This document shows positions 24,017 to 33,201 of a stretch of DNA of 64,000 bases, piece after piece. Where the stretch lies: NCBI RefSeq assembly GCF_900156305.1, contig NZ_FTPL01000001.1:806001-870000 (forward strand). Direction: 5' to 3'. The notes beneath the pieces were generated by a model. The model did no database searches. It saw only the letters and a list, made by a program, of their open reading frames with translations, and had not been told where the DNA came from. Positions within the stretch are counted from its first letter, which is position 1; each line of letters opens with the position of its first letter. The translations under genes and the position numbers were made by a program. Source of the DNA: Edaphobacillus lindanitolerans (lineage in GTDB: Bacteria > Bacillota > Bacilli > Bacillales_A > Planococcaceae).

Positions 24017-24941
24017 GGCTTCCACCTCCTGTCAGACGGATTCTCGGGTCGATGAGGACATACAATATATCTACAACAAACACGATGAGGATAAAGAAAA
24101 AGCTGTAGAACAGCGTGACGCCCATGATCACCGGATAGTCGTTGGTCAGAATGGACTTGACGAACTGTTCTCCGAGTCCCGGGATGCTGAAGATCTGTTC
24201 GACGACAAGCGTCCCGGTCATCAGTGAAACCGCAAGCGGGCCCAGGATCGTCACGATCGGAATCATCGCGTTGCGGAGCGCATGGCGGATGATCAGAAGT
24301 GACTCGCGAATTCCTTTTGCCCGGGCGGTCACGATGTAATCATGGCCGAGCACATCGAGCATTTCATTCCTCATGAAGCGGGCAATTGTCGCCACGACAA
24401 ATGCGGCCAGCGCAATAGTCGGCAGAATGGAGTATTCAAACCCTTCCCAGAATGCGACCGGCAGCCACTGGAGGCGGACGCCGACCCAGTATTGAAGTAA
24501 TCCGGCAAACACAAAGTTCGGTATCGACAGCCCGAGAACCGCAATGATCATGGAGCCGTAATCGAGAAACGTGTTATGCTTCAATGCCGCGACGATGCCG
24601 AGCAATAAGCCCAGCACCGTCCCAGCGATCAACGACTGGGCACCGAGTACTGCTGACACACCTATCCGTTCACCAATGATGCTCGTCACCGACCGGCCGT
24701 CAAACTGGAAACTGACGCCGAGATCGCCGGCGAGTAGATTGCCGAGATATTTAAAATACTGAACGGCAAGCGGCTCGTCCAATCCATACCGTTTGGCCAT
24801 CATGGCCTTTTGCGCGGCCGACAGCCGCTCATCATTGAATGGTGATCCCGGAAGCGTATGCATCAGAAAGAAGGTGAAGGTTGCGATCAACAGAAACGTA
24901 AACAACATGTATCCGAATCTGCTGAAAATGTATTTCTTCAT
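24003..24941 (-). CDS. Oligopeptide ABC transporter permease, OppB type
   Basis: A 312-residue permease. The N terminus MKKYIFSRFGYMLFTFLLIA forms the signature first helix. The EAA loop DYIVTARAKGIRESLLIIRHALRNAMIPI lies near residue 200, and the C terminus ends DILYVLIDPRIR, a conserved OppB ending. It lies between the binding-protein gene 25008 and OppC 22997. ATG 24941 follows GAGGGTGAGAG. Expected to pair with OppC in the membrane channel. Confidence 0.93.
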   Translation of the reverse strand: MKKYIFSRFGYMLFTFLLIATFTFFLMHTLPGSPFNDERLSAAQKAMMAKRYGLDEPLAVQYFKYLGNLLAGDLGVSFQFDGRSVTSIIGERIGVSAVLGAQSLIAGTVLGLLLGIVAALKHNTFLDYGSMIIAVLGLSIPNFVFAGLLQYWVGVRLQWLPVAFWEGFEYSILPTIALAAFVVATIARFMRNEMLDVLGHDYIVTARAKGIRESLLIIRHALRNAMIPIVTILGPLAVSLMTGTLVVEQIFSIPGLGEQFVKSILTNDYPVIMGVTLFYSFFFILIVFVVDILYVLIDPRIRLTGGGSRANG

Positions 24942-25007
24942 ATTCTCTCACCCTCCCGTCTGTATGGTTAGGTTTATTTTGATTAGTACGAGCTGGGCGG
25001 TACTGAA

Positions 25008-26672
25008 TTACTTTTCAATTGTCGTCCATTTGTAGGTGAACGTGGAGTTTCCATGCGCTGTCAAGCCTTTTACATACGGCTTGATCAGACGGGCGGAGCC
25101 TGCCTGGTATAGAGGAGAAATGGCGGCTTCTTCCCCGATTAGAATGTTCTCCGCTTCCTGAAGCTCTTTGTAGCGCCCCATTTCATCGGTGAAGTCCGTC
25201 TGTGCCTTCTTCAAAATTTCGTCATAACGATCATCTTTAAAGTCCTGCCAGTTGTAGGCACCATCCGACTGGAAAACAGTGAGGAATTCCACCGGATCAG
25301 CAACATCATTACGCCAGCCGGAATAGCTCAAGTCATAGTCCTGATTAGCCTCCAATTCCAGCTTCTGTTTGTTTGGCTGCTGATTGATCTTGATGGTCAG
25401 GCCTGGCAGGTTCTTCTCCAGCTGATTCTTCATGAATTCCGCAACCGACTTGCGCTGCTCATCATCGTAGCTGAGCATCTCGAACGTCAACTTCTGAACC
25501 CCTAGCTCATTCAGCCCTTTTTGCCAAAGCTTCTGCGCCTCTTCTACCGTGCCTTTGTTCAAATCACCGTTAGCATCCCGGAAGTCCGCCCCATCAGGCA
25601 ATTCCACAAACCCCGGAAAGACAAGGAAGTATGCGGGAATGGAACCGTTTTTCAGAATGGATTTGGAAGCTTGTTCCTTGTCCCATGCCATATCGATTGC
25701 CTTGCGGATATTCACATTTTTCAGCTCATCTTTTTTCTGGTTCATTCTCAGGAAATACACCTCTGATTTCAGCGAGGTGTTATACTCATCACTGTCCTCG
25801 TAAACATCGATAAATTCAGATGAAAGATTAGCGACATCAATGTCTCCAGTTTCGTATAGATTGACTTCGGTCGCCGTGTCTTTGGTTACTCGGAATTCAA
25901 TCTTATCCAAGCTCACATTCTTTTCGTCCCAGTAATCTTCATTCTTCTCCAATGTCCATTTGGAATCATGTTCCCACTCGGTTAACTCAAAGGGTCCATT
26001 GTAAATCAAGTTGTCAACTTCAAGTGCATACTTGTCTCCTTGCTCTTCAACAAATTTCTCTTGTTGAGGATAGAAGACCGGATTGGTCAGCAACTCTGTA
26101 AAATATGGAACTGCATTCTCAAGCTGGACTTCTAGCGTAAGATCGTCGAGCGCTTGAACGCCCAATTCTTCAACCTTTCCATATGACGGAGAATCGGGAT
26201 CTTGGATCTCATTGGCACCTTTGATCGGTCCATAAAGATAGGCCTGTGGTGCAATGGTGTCGGGATGTAGAGACTTCTTCCAGGCATAAACGAAATCATT
26301 GGCTGTTGTGGGATCGCCATTGCTCCATTTAGCTTTCTCATTCAGCATAAATGTGTAAGTCAGACCGTCATCGCTAACTTTGTAATCGTCAATTACACCA
26401 GGAACAACCTGATCGTTCTGATCCAAGCGGAATAGCCCTTCAATAACGTTTTGTAAGATGGTTTGAGATAAGCCATCCATTGGACCGTTTGTTTTTAATG
26501 AAGGAATCTCACCACCTGCAGCAAGATACAGGACTTTTTTGTCATTGCTTTCCGCTCCGTCACCCGTCTTGACGCTGTCATCCTTTTCCGCTTCCCCGCC
26601 CCCATAACATCCCGCAAGGAACAGCATTCCTGCCAATAATGACGTACCGAATATCCGCTGATTCCATTTCAT
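25008..26672 (-). CDS. Oligopeptide-binding lipoprotein, OppA type
   Basis: A 554-residue SBP family 5 protein with a lipobox LFLAGC (cysteine near residue 22). The mature N terminus is acidic and serine-rich. OppA landmarks include LTYTFMLNEKAKWSNGDP and ANDFVYAWKKSLHPDT near residues 110-140. The latter is characteristic of OppA/DppE/TppA oligopeptide binders rather than DppA-like dipeptide binders. ATG 26672 follows GGGAGGGAACG. Its base composition is slightly more AT-rich than its neighbours. It is expressed with the racemase gene upstream and permeases downstream. Confidence 0.93.
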   Translation of the reverse strand: MKWNQRIFGTSLLAGMLFLAGCYGGGEAEKDDSVKTGDGAESNDKKVLYLAAGGEIPSLKTNGPMDGLSQTILQNVIEGLFRLDQNDQVVPGVIDDYKVSDDGLTYTFMLNEKAKWSNGDPTTANDFVYAWKKSLHPDTIAPQAYLYGPIKGANEIQDPDSPSYGKVEELGVQALDDLTLEVQLENAVPYFTELLTNPVFYPQQEKFVEEQGDKYALEVDNLIYNGPFELTEWEHDSKWTLEKNEDYWDEKNVSLDKIEFRVTKDTATEVNLYETGDIDVANLSSEFIDVYEDSDEYNTSLKSEVYFLRMNQKKDELKNVNIRKAIDMAWDKEQASKSILKNGSIPAYFLVFPGFVELPDGADFRDANGDLNKGTVEEAQKLWQKGLNELGVQKLTFEMLSYDDEQRKSVAEFMKNQLEKNLPGLTIKINQQPNKQKLELEANQDYDLSYSGWRNDVADPVEFLTVFQSDGAYNWQDFKDDRYDEILKKAQTDFTDEMGRYKELQEAENILIGEEAAISPLYQAGSARLIKPYVKGLTAHGNSTFTYKWTTIEK

Positions 26673-26772
26673 AAACGTTCCCTCCCCATGCTGTTTAGTT
26701 TTTTTGACACTTAACTTTAGTCGTGTATATTAAATTTTACATTCATAATTCATGGAAATTGACCTTCTTCCT

Positions 26773-27783
26773 CTACACTTCCTCCAGCAAAAACCCTTCC
26801 AGCAACTCGTCATCCGGGTCCAATAAAAACTTGTGAATGCCTGTCAGATAACCGTTTCCGGTGACTTCAGGAATCACCCCATTTTTTTCGCCGACGGTAG
26901 TAAGGGCCAGTATCGCTCCCTTGAACTGGCCGTCCGTAATGCTCTCGTGTACAAAGCTTTCACCTTCCTTAAGCTGTCCGTGCGAATGGAGGCTGGCGAG
27001 ACGTGCGCAAGTTCCGGTTCCACACGGAGAACGGTCAATCTGCTCGTCTGCAAATACGGTTACATTTCGCAGGGTGGATGTTGTTTTCTTCGGCTGGTCA
27101 GAGTAGATCACACCGTAGATGCCCTTCAGCCCAGGCTCGAGTGGATGCACGACATCGACTGTACGCTCGGCTTCCTTCTTAATCTTTGTCGCCCATTTCT
27201 GTAGCTCTGGAAGATCTGCATTTTCAACTGACAAGCCAAGCTGCGCGGAGTCGAGAATGACGTAGAACGCACCTCCGAAAGATATGTCTACATTCAACGA
27301 ACGGCCATCAACTTCCAGCATAAGTTCCTTTTCAAGAACAAACGAGGGTACGTTCTCAAATGACACAGACCGCACATTTGTACTGTCAAACTCTGCACGC
27401 GCGACCACCCGTCCGGCAGGGCTATCGATGACGAACTTTCGACTTTTACTGATCATTTCAAAGCGTCCGGTCTCGATGCCCATCGTCACGACGCCAATGA
27501 TGCCATGGCCACACATCGTACTCCAACCTTCGTTGTGCATGAACAGTACCCCAAAGTCCGAACCCTCTTCGGCCGGCGGGGTAATAATGCATCCATACAT
27601 ACCGTGATGTCCCCGCGGTTCCAACATGAGGGTTTTTCGGATGTTGTCGAGATGCTCGATGCAATACGCACGTCGTTCAAGCTGGGTATCTCCTTTAATA
27701 TCCGGCAAGCCATCCGTAATGATCCTCAGTGGCTCCCCTGCCACATGGACATCCACCGTGGAAAACATCTTGTTGTTCTTCAA
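26773..27783 (-). CDS. Proline racemase / hydroxyproline epimerase family enzyme (second copy)
   Basis: A 336-residue epimerase with both catalytic cysteines: C91 in [10 protein letters not shown] and C254 in [11 protein letters not shown]. The second cysteine excludes a trans-3-hydroxyproline dehydratase, where it is normally Thr. A TTG start at 27783 has AGGGGAAG 5-6 bases upstream. It heads the operon that continues through the oligopeptide importer to the M24 gene at 19531 and has its own sigma-54 promoter. Moderate divergence from the copy at 13206 suggests a different preference, such as proline versus hydroxyproline, but the motifs do not tell which. Confidence 0.92.
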   Translation of the reverse strand: MKNNKMFSTVDVHVAGEPLRIITDGLPDIKGDTQLERRAYCIEHLDNIRKTLMLEPRGHHGMYGCIITPPAEEGSDFGVLFMHNEGWSTMCGHGIIGVVTMGIETGRFEMISKSRKFVIDSPAGRVVARAEFDSTNVRSVSFENVPSFVLEKELMLEVDGRSLNVDISFGGAFYVILDSAQLGLSVENADLPELQKWATKIKKEAERTVDVVHPLEPGLKGIYGVIYSDQPKKTTSTLRNVTVFADEQIDRSPCGTGTCARLASLHSHGQLKEGESFVHESITDGQFKGAILALTTVGEKNGVIPEVTGNGYLTGIHKFLLDPDDELLEGFLLEEV

Positions 27784-27814
27784 AACTTCCCCTCCCTCTT
27801 TGTTGTCTTAATGT

Positions 27815-27833
27815 CTTGCAATTATCTTGCCAA
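27815..27833 (-). promoter_or_regulatory. Sigma-54 (-24/-12) promoter for the racemase-opp-M24 operon
   Basis: The minus strand reads TTGGCAAGATAATTGCAAG with the required 10-base gap between GG and GC. Predicted transcription starts near 27806, just upstream of the TTG start at 27783. No terminator is seen before 19524, so it may serve genes down to 19531. Confidence 0.85.
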
Positions 27834-27861
27834 CTTTCAGATAATTATTTATGACAAATAA

Positions 27862-27884
27862 AAAACAACCCGCACGGACGGGTT
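27862..27884 (-). terminator. Terminator of the 27896 gene
   Basis: On the minus strand AACCCG and CGGGTT pair around a 6-base loop and are followed by GTTTTTTATTTG. Confidence 0.75.
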
Positions 27885-27895
27885 GCGCATGACGA

Positions 27896-28273
27896 TCAAA
27901 AACCGTTATTAAAGCTTGAAAAGATGAAGACGCCCAGGATCATGAAAAGGAGGAGAGAGCCCACTACCGTGACAACGAGCATGATGAAGCTGATGAACAG
28001 ATAAAGTCCGTAATTATGAAGAAGATCGCCCAGTGCCCGTGTATCTCCGCTCCGTCGGATCGCTGTTGCCGCATCGCCTGTTTTGTAAACGAGCCAGCCG
28101 AGGAAAACGGATAGTGCGCCCGGAATGGCACCGACGATAAAATAGAACAGCCCGCCGATCGCAGAAAGTGCGCCGCCGATCATCATGATGATTCCCATTA
28201 CCTTGCCCCAGGTCGCAATCCTCTGTATCCCTTTTTGCGCGATCGCCTCTTCACTGAATGAAGACTGTTGCAT
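27896..28273 (-). CDS. Small membrane protein, DUF5362-like
   Basis: A 125-residue protein with an amphipathic N terminus and four hydrophobic segments at about residues 22-42, 44-62, 88-110 and 108-120. The pattern WGKVMGIIMMIGGALSAIGGLFYFIVGAIPGALSVFLGWLVYKTG resembles small Bacillus membrane proteins annotated DUF5362 (recalled, not verified). Start 28273 is chosen because GGGAGGGGG is upstream of it; the longer frame to 28297 runs through that site. It is monocistronic, with its own terminator. Function unknown. Confidence 0.7.
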   Translation of the reverse strand: MQQSSFSEEAIAQKGIQRIATWGKVMGIIMMIGGALSAIGGLFYFIVGAIPGALSVFLGWLVYKTGDAATAIRRSGDTRALGDLLHNYGLYLFISFIMLVVTVVGSLLLFMILGVFIFSSFNNGF

Positions 28274-28378
28274 GAATTTCACCCCCTCCCCATCCAACCG
28301 TTTTAACCTATGCTATGTATGGATAAGCCCATTGTATCCCATCCCCAATCCCATGAACACTGTGTTTTGACAAAAATG

Positions 28379-28419
28379 AACCGTACCGGAAACGGGTCTG
28401 ATCCGCTCTCGGTACGGTT
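28379..28419 (-). terminator. Terminator after the alcohol dehydrogenase gene
   Basis: The 10-bp arms AACCGTACCG and CGGTACGGTT flank a 21-base loop. On the minus strand they are followed by CATTTTTGTC. Confidence 0.75.
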
Positions 28420-28425
28420 GGACTG

Positions 28426-29520
28426 TCAGGACGGGAACTTCAGGATCGGCTTGATGGCATGTCCCTGCTTGGAGTCTTCAAAGCCCTGATTGATGTCTTC
28501 AAAATCATAGAACTTCACCAGCTTGTCAAAGGGGAACCTGCCGTCCCTATAGTATTCCACAAGCTGGGGAATGAAGATCTGCGGGACTGCATCCCCTTCG
28601 ATCACGCCCGTCATCGTCTTTCCTTCCGCCATCAGGTCCTCGTGGACATTCAGCGTGAGATCGGGCGTGACTCCGACCACGGCCAGCCTGCCCAGCGGCT
28701 TAAGCGATCGCAAAGCCTGCAGGATGACCGGAGGGACACCTGTGGTATCCAGGGCGTAACGGGTTCCGCCGCGGGTGATCCCCCTGATCGCCTCGATTAC
28801 ATCTTCTTTCCGGCCATTGATCACATGGGTCGCACCGAGCTCCTTTGCGAGTTCGAGCCGGCTGTCGTGGATATCCACTGCGATGATATACCGGCATTCG
28901 GTGATCGCAGCGGCCATGATGGCACTGAGCCCGACCGCACCTGCTCCGAAGATGGCGATTGATGAGCCGAACTCCGGCTTCAATGCATTCAGGACCGTCC
29001 CGCTCCCGGTCTGGATACCGCATCCCAGCGGACCCAGGAGAGCGAGGTCCGCCTCCGGATCCACCTTGACGACGCTCCGCTCATTGGCCACCGCATACGT
29101 ACCGAATGACGACTGGCCGAAAAACGTCGACAGCTTTTCGCCCTGCCTGCTGAGCCGGTGGGAATTGTCCCTCATGCGCCCTCCGAAGTTCAGTTCATTG
29201 AATACCATACAGTACGCCGGATGACCGGTGAGACAATTTTCACAATGTCCGCAATATGCAAAGGACAGGACCACATGGTCTCCGGGTTTTACCGTCTCGA
29301 CGCTGTCGCCGACCTGCTCGACGATTCCTGCCCCTTCGTGGCCGAGCACAGCCGGATATGGCGTGATTCCCTGATCACGGGCCACTGCATCTGTATGGCA
29401 GACACCCGTTGCCACGATCTTGACGAGCACTTCATCCGATTTTGGACCTTCCAGTTCCACTTCCTCGATCTTGAACGGTTCTCCCTGTCCCTGTGTGACG
29501 GCAGCCTTGATCTTTATCAC
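28426..29520 (-). CDS. Zinc-dependent alcohol dehydrogenase (class III/aryl-alcohol type)
   Basis: A 364-residue medium-chain dehydrogenase. The catalytic zinc ligands are in GVCHTD (about residue 38) and GHEGAGIVE (about 60). The structural zinc cysteines are in CGHCENCLTGHPAYC near residue 90. The NAD-binding motif GAGAVGLSAI is near residue 190. It oxidises alcohols or reduces aldehydes in the cytoplasm; the substrate is not evident. GTG 29520 follows GAGGAG at a longer than usual spacing. It stands alone with a terminator after it. Confidence 0.92.
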   Translation of the reverse strand: MIKIKAAVTQGQGEPFKIEEVELEGPKSDEVLVKIVATGVCHTDAVARDQGITPYPAVLGHEGAGIVEQVGDSVETVKPGDHVVLSFAYCGHCENCLTGHPAYCMVFNELNFGGRMRDNSHRLSRQGEKLSTFFGQSSFGTYAVANERSVVKVDPEADLALLGPLGCGIQTGSGTVLNALKPEFGSSIAIFGAGAVGLSAIMAAAITECRYIIAVDIHDSRLELAKELGATHVINGRKEDVIEAIRGITRGGTRYALDTTGVPPVILQALRSLKPLGRLAVVGVTPDLTLNVHEDLMAEGKTMTGVIEGDAVPQIFIPQLVEYYRDGRFPFDKLVKFYDFEDINQGFEDSKQGHAIKPILKFPS

Positions 29521-29642
29521 GGTCAGTCAGCTCCTCTGTCATTCATCGTGCATACACGGAAGTATGCCCGCCGGGATCCGAACGATACGAGTGGTGCCGG
29601 ACGTCCCTTGGAGAGGAAACAAAGGCTGCAGAGAAATGACCG

Positions 29643-30218
29643 TCAGTCCAAATAATCCGTCCTGCGGCCGCGTGCATGCTCGATCTCACGTTCCCGGTTC
29701 TCGATTTTCGCCATCGTATAGCCGAGACCCGCACCGAACAGCCCGCCGACCAGCACCTCCAGCGGCTGATGGCCGAGGAGCTCCTTCAATTCTTTCTCCT
29801 GCTCCACATAGTCCAGGCTCGGGAACTCGCCCGACAGTTTGACAAAGTTATCTTCCAGATCATTTACGAGTTTTGCAATTTCTCCGGTATGGCGCCGTAT
29901 TCCCTGAGCGTCATACATGACAATGGTTCCGAATACGACCGCCATTGCCGTCTCCGTATGCCGTGCACCTTTATTGGCCGCAACGTAGGCTGCCAGCGCC
30001 GACACCCCGGCAGAGTGCGAGCTCGGCATGCCCCCTGTCGTGAACGCCTGCTGCCAGTCCCACTTCCCGGTCACTGCCTTATGCGTGAAAATCTTCAGCG
30101 CCTGTGCGATTCCGATCGCTCCGAACGCCGTCAGGATTCCCCGGTTCATCTGCCGCACTTGTTTCACCGGCTTCGTCTCGGCAAGCGGCTTGATCTGATT
30201 TTTCCTCTTTAAGTTCAT
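29643..30218 (-). CDS. Divergent PAP2 family (DUF212/YuiD-like) membrane protein
   Basis: A 191-residue protein of the DUF212 family, distantly related to type 2 phosphatidic acid phosphatases. The phosphatase-like core TGGMPSSHSAGVSAL is near residues 58-72, and later YDAQGIRRHTGEIA gives a second family motif. Two or three membrane helices are seen. ATG 30218 follows AGGAGG; a longer frame to 30311 lacks a ribosome site. Physiological substrate is unknown in the family. Confidence 0.88.
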   Translation of the reverse strand: MNLKRKNQIKPLAETKPVKQVRQMNRGILTAFGAIGIAQALKIFTHKAVTGKWDWQQAFTTGGMPSSHSAGVSALAAYVAANKGARHTETAMAVVFGTIVMYDAQGIRRHTGEIAKLVNDLEDNFVKLSGEFPSLDYVEQEKELKELLGHQPLEVLVGGLFGAGLGYTMAKIENREREIEHARGRRTDYLD

Positions 30219-30354
30219 TCGGTGGCCTCCTGTGTAAGTGTCATCATGCTTCCATACCCCCGCAAGGACAGACGCTAATCCGGACAGTTTTCGTCCATGG
30301 AATGATATCAATCTTGAGCCGGGGACATTGCCTCATCGTTTTGGGGATCGCCTG

Positions 30355-30987
30355 CTACACTTCCTCCAGCATTTCCGGCAATTCCCCGATCCGTCCGATC
30401 TTCTCGTCCCACTCTTGAGGGTCCCCGAATCCGTATGAGGCCCAGATGAACGGAATGCCTGCCTGTCTTGCCGCTTTCCGGTCCCCTTCGGTATCTCCTA
30501 CATACACAGGAGCCTTCAGCCCGTTCCGCTCGATGACGAGGCGGATGTTCTCCCCCTTCGGCAATCCCGTGCGTCCGGGGTTTTCATAGTCCTCAAAAAA
30601 CCTGCCAAGGCCGTGCGCTTGATAAAACGCCTCGATATAGCCATCCTGGCAGTTGCTGACGATGAAGAGCCGGAATCGCTCCGAAAGTTCCCTGAGAACC
30701 TCTTCAAGACGGGGATACAGCACTCCGCCCACCCGGCCGATCCATTCATTTTCATAAACGCAGCACGTCTCCATCAAGGCGGCCCGTTTCTCTTTTTCCA
30801 TGTCTTCAAACAGAATTTCCCCGATTTCCTCAAGTAGAAGGCCCATCGTCTTCGTTAAGTCGTCTTCTGTGACGCGGCCTTCCACTCCCGGCGTTTCGCT
30901 GATCACTTTCGTCCACGATTCGGCAACAGCTTTCCGGGAGTCCCAGAGCGTGCCGTCGAGGTCAAAGATGATGCTGTCTGCTTTCAT
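30355..30987 (-). CDS. HAD-family hydrolase (phosphoglycolate phosphatase-like)
   Basis: A 210-residue haloacid dehalogenase superfamily phosphatase. Motif I is FDLDGTLWDS (residues 8-17, nucleophile D9). Motif II is IVSNC near residue 105. The lysine of motif III is in the GLPKGEN segment near residue 143. Motif IV is VGDTEGDRKAARQAGI near residue 165. A helical cap lies between. The gene starts within an ATGA overlap at the end of the MATE gene, so the two form an operon. Substrate unknown. Confidence 0.9.
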   Translation of the reverse strand: MKADSIIFDLDGTLWDSRKAVAESWTKVISETPGVEGRVTEDDLTKTMGLLLEEIGEILFEDMEKEKRAALMETCCVYENEWIGRVGGVLYPRLEEVLRELSERFRLFIVSNCQDGYIEAFYQAHGLGRFFEDYENPGRTGLPKGENIRLVIERNGLKAPVYVGDTEGDRKAARQAGIPFIWASYGFGDPQEWDEKIGRIGELPEMLEEV

Positions 30988-32333
30988 TTATTTTCCTCCT
31001 CACTGATTGCCTGGATGCTGCGCCAGCCGCCGTACCGGTAATAAAGGATGGCGGTGAGGCTGCTGATTACAAAACTTGCCCCCATGCCAAGCGCAATGCC
31101 TTTTTCACCGAACCATCCGGCCAGCAGCCAGGTGAACGGGTAGCGGAGCACCCAGAATGAGATGATGTTGAGCACGAGCACCTGGAACATCGCGCCGGCC
31201 GCCCGCACCGTGCCGTTCAGGATGAAATTGATCCCGAGGAACGGATAGAAGAAGGCGATCATCTTCAGATAGTCCGCCCCGAACCCGACGGCTTCCCGGT
31301 CTCCGGTGAACAACCGGATACTGAAGTCCGCCAGCAGGAACAGGACCGCGGCCAGAATGAGCATCGCGACAAAGTTATAAACGAGGCCGTACTTCGTGAT
31401 GCGGCCTACCCGGTCCCAATTTCCTGCTCCGATGTTTTGCCCGGCCATCGAGTTGACGGCGGTGCCGAGCGCCTGGGCCGGCAGCATGATGAGGCTGTCG
31501 AGCCGCTGTGCCGCACCGTATCCTGCTACGGCGGCAGGGCCGAACGAGGCGACGACACTCATGATCGCCATGATTCCTGCTGAAATGACGCTCATCTGGA
31601 GTCCGGCAGGGATGCCGAGCTTCAGGATATCTTTCACTTCCCGGAGTGACGGAATGGACGGTCTCTCAAACGGGACGAGTCTCTTCTTCAAGGTGTAGAG
31701 GAGCCCGATCACGAATGCGCCGCCCTGCGAAACGATCGTCGCATAGGCAGCCCCCTCGATTCCCCAGTCGAATACGCGGATGAAGACCGGGTCGAGCACC
31801 GTGTTCAGGACAACCGCCGCCGTCACAAAATAAAGCGGTGACTTTGAATCTCCGACCGACCGGAGAACCGTCGTGATGAAATTGTATCCGAAAAGGAACA
31901 GCATGCCGATGAAGTTGATCTTCAAGTAGCTTGCGGCAAGCGGCATCATGCCATCCGGCGTTCCGAGCAGCCGGAGGACCGGCACCGCTGCCGCAAATCC
32001 AATCAGTCCGAGTCCGGCCGCCATCGCGGACATGAGCACGACGAACGCGTTGAGATAGCGCTTCATCCCCGTCTCGCTCTTCCGGCCCGTCTGCTGGGAC
32101 AGAATGGTCAGTGCCGCATTGTTCAGCCCGATGACGAACGACAGCACCGTAAACAGCACCGTCGAAGACAGGGACACCGCTCCGAGCGCATCGGCCCCGA
32201 TCAAGTTCCCGACCCAAAGGCTGTCGATCAACTGATAGGACACCTGCAGAAAGTTTGCGAGCAAAATCGGCCAGGCGAATGCGAACAATTGTCTTCCGGG
32301 CGGGCCCTGCGTGAAATCCTGTCGGCCGGCCAT
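30984..32333 (-). CDS. MATE family efflux transporter
   Basis: A 449-residue multidrug and toxin extrusion protein with twelve hydrophobic segments in two related halves. The first half begins FAWPILLANFLQVSYQLIDSLWVG, a typical MATE start. The second half begins LKLGIPAGLQMSVISAGIMAIMSVVASFGPAAVAGYG. Start 32333 (MAGRQDF) follows AAAAGGAGGG; the frame can be extended upstream but without a ribosome site. It probably exports cationic compounds with sodium or proton antiport. It is coupled to the HAD gene 30355. Confidence 0.92.
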   Translation of the reverse strand: MAGRQDFTQGPPGRQLFAFAWPILLANFLQVSYQLIDSLWVGNLIGADALGAVSLSSTVLFTVLSFVIGLNNAALTILSQQTGRKSETGMKRYLNAFVVLMSAMAAGLGLIGFAAAVPVLRLLGTPDGMMPLAASYLKINFIGMLFLFGYNFITTVLRSVGDSKSPLYFVTAAVVLNTVLDPVFIRVFDWGIEGAAYATIVSQGGAFVIGLLYTLKKRLVPFERPSIPSLREVKDILKLGIPAGLQMSVISAGIMAIMSVVASFGPAAVAGYGAAQRLDSLIMLPAQALGTAVNSMAGQNIGAGNWDRVGRITKYGLVYNFVAMLILAAVLFLLADFSIRLFTGDREAVGFGADYLKMIAFFYPFLGINFILNGTVRAAGAMFQVLVLNIISFWVLRYPFTWLLAGWFGEKGIALGMGASFVISSLTAILYYRYGGWRSIQAISEEENK

Positions 32334-32440
32334 ATCGGTCCCTCCTTTTCTGTCTCTTCTATCTTCGGTGAGAAGCGGTTTCTGCGCAACCCTGCGACCC
32401 AGTGCGTTCGGTTCATTTACAGGTAAATCCGCAAAGAAAA

Positions 32441-32469
32441 CCGGTCTGCCTCTCAACTCGGCAGACCGG
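32441..32469 (-). terminator. Terminator after the DUF2812 gene
   Basis: The perfect 10-bp arms CCGGTCTGCC and GGCAGACCGG are followed on the minus strand by TTTTCTTTG. Confidence 0.8.
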
Positions 32470-32478
32470 CTGGTCCAG

Positions 32479-33201
32479 TTAATGTTGTTTGACCCGGATG
32501 CTTTGAGAAAGTGTCATGACCGCCCAGACAACAGCCGGAAAAGCGATGGCCCCGATCAGCATGGCGGTCAGCATCCTGATGGCCCCTCCCGTGCTGTCGC
32601 TGTTCCATACGAATGCTGCGATGCCCAGCAGAAGAATCAGGAATGGCAGTGCCATTGCCAGATTGGCCGTCTTCTTTTTCCCTTCCGCTTTCCACTTGTT
32701 TTGATATGCCGTGAGGGCAGTCCAGGCGGTCGGTACGGCACATGCGGTGAGGATCACCGCAGCTATGGTAAGAACATTGAACATCCCGGTGCTCATGACG
32801 GCCCCGATCCATGCAAGCACCGTCAACAGCACGAGCGGAACCGCCGCTTTCCCGACAGAAACCGCAGAGTTCCGATACTTCTCGACCGTCGTGTCCCGGT
32901 CGGTATAGATCGGTTCCGTTCCGGCTTGTGCCCGGAACAAGTGGATGTCCGCAGAAGATGCGATATGCGTCCATCCGGCCGAAGCAAATACGTCCATGTA
33001 TTCATCCTCATCGCCCTCCGCCAAAGACCGGTAATCGATACTGTAAATATAGTCGGAACGGTGGCCCTTCTCGAGTGTGTAGCCCATGAGCTTGAAACCC
33101 TTCACATGCCAGCCTTCATTGGAATAACGCTGCAGCTTGTCCATGTCCTCTTTCTCCGAGAAAGCCAGACCGCCTGAAGTGATATATTTGGTCTTCTTCA
33201 T
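32479..33201 (-). CDS. DUF2812 domain-containing membrane protein
   Basis: A 240-residue protein. The N-terminal soluble DUF2812 region (about residues 1-95) contains GLAFSEKEDMDKLQRYSNEGWHVKGF split by family-typical aromatic residues and DEYMDVFASAGWTHI. Four hydrophobic helices follow at about 120-140, 143-163, 180-200 and 210-230. It starts within an ATGA overlap with the PadR regulator gene, a pairing often seen in Firmicutes. It may be a stress- or peptide-responsive membrane protein whose level PadR controls; function is not established. Confidence 0.87.
   Translation of the reverse strand: MKKTKYITSGGLAFSEKEDMDKLQRYSNEGWHVKGFKLMGYTLEKGHRSDYIYSIDYRSLAEGDEDEYMDVFASAGWTHIASSADIHLFRAQAGTEPIYTDRDTTVEKYRNSAVSVGKAAVPLVLLTVLAWIGAVMSTGMFNVLTIAAVILTACAVPTAWTALTAYQNKWKAEGKKKTANLAMALPFLILLLGIAAFVWNSDSTGGAIRMLTAMLIGAIAFPAVVWAVMTLSQSIRVKQH

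Noticed and set aside
26700-26772. Possible additional promoter between the second racemase gene and oppA
   Set aside because: The gap is AT-rich, but I could not find a convincing -35/-10 pair or a sigma-54 element; read-through from 27806 is simpler.
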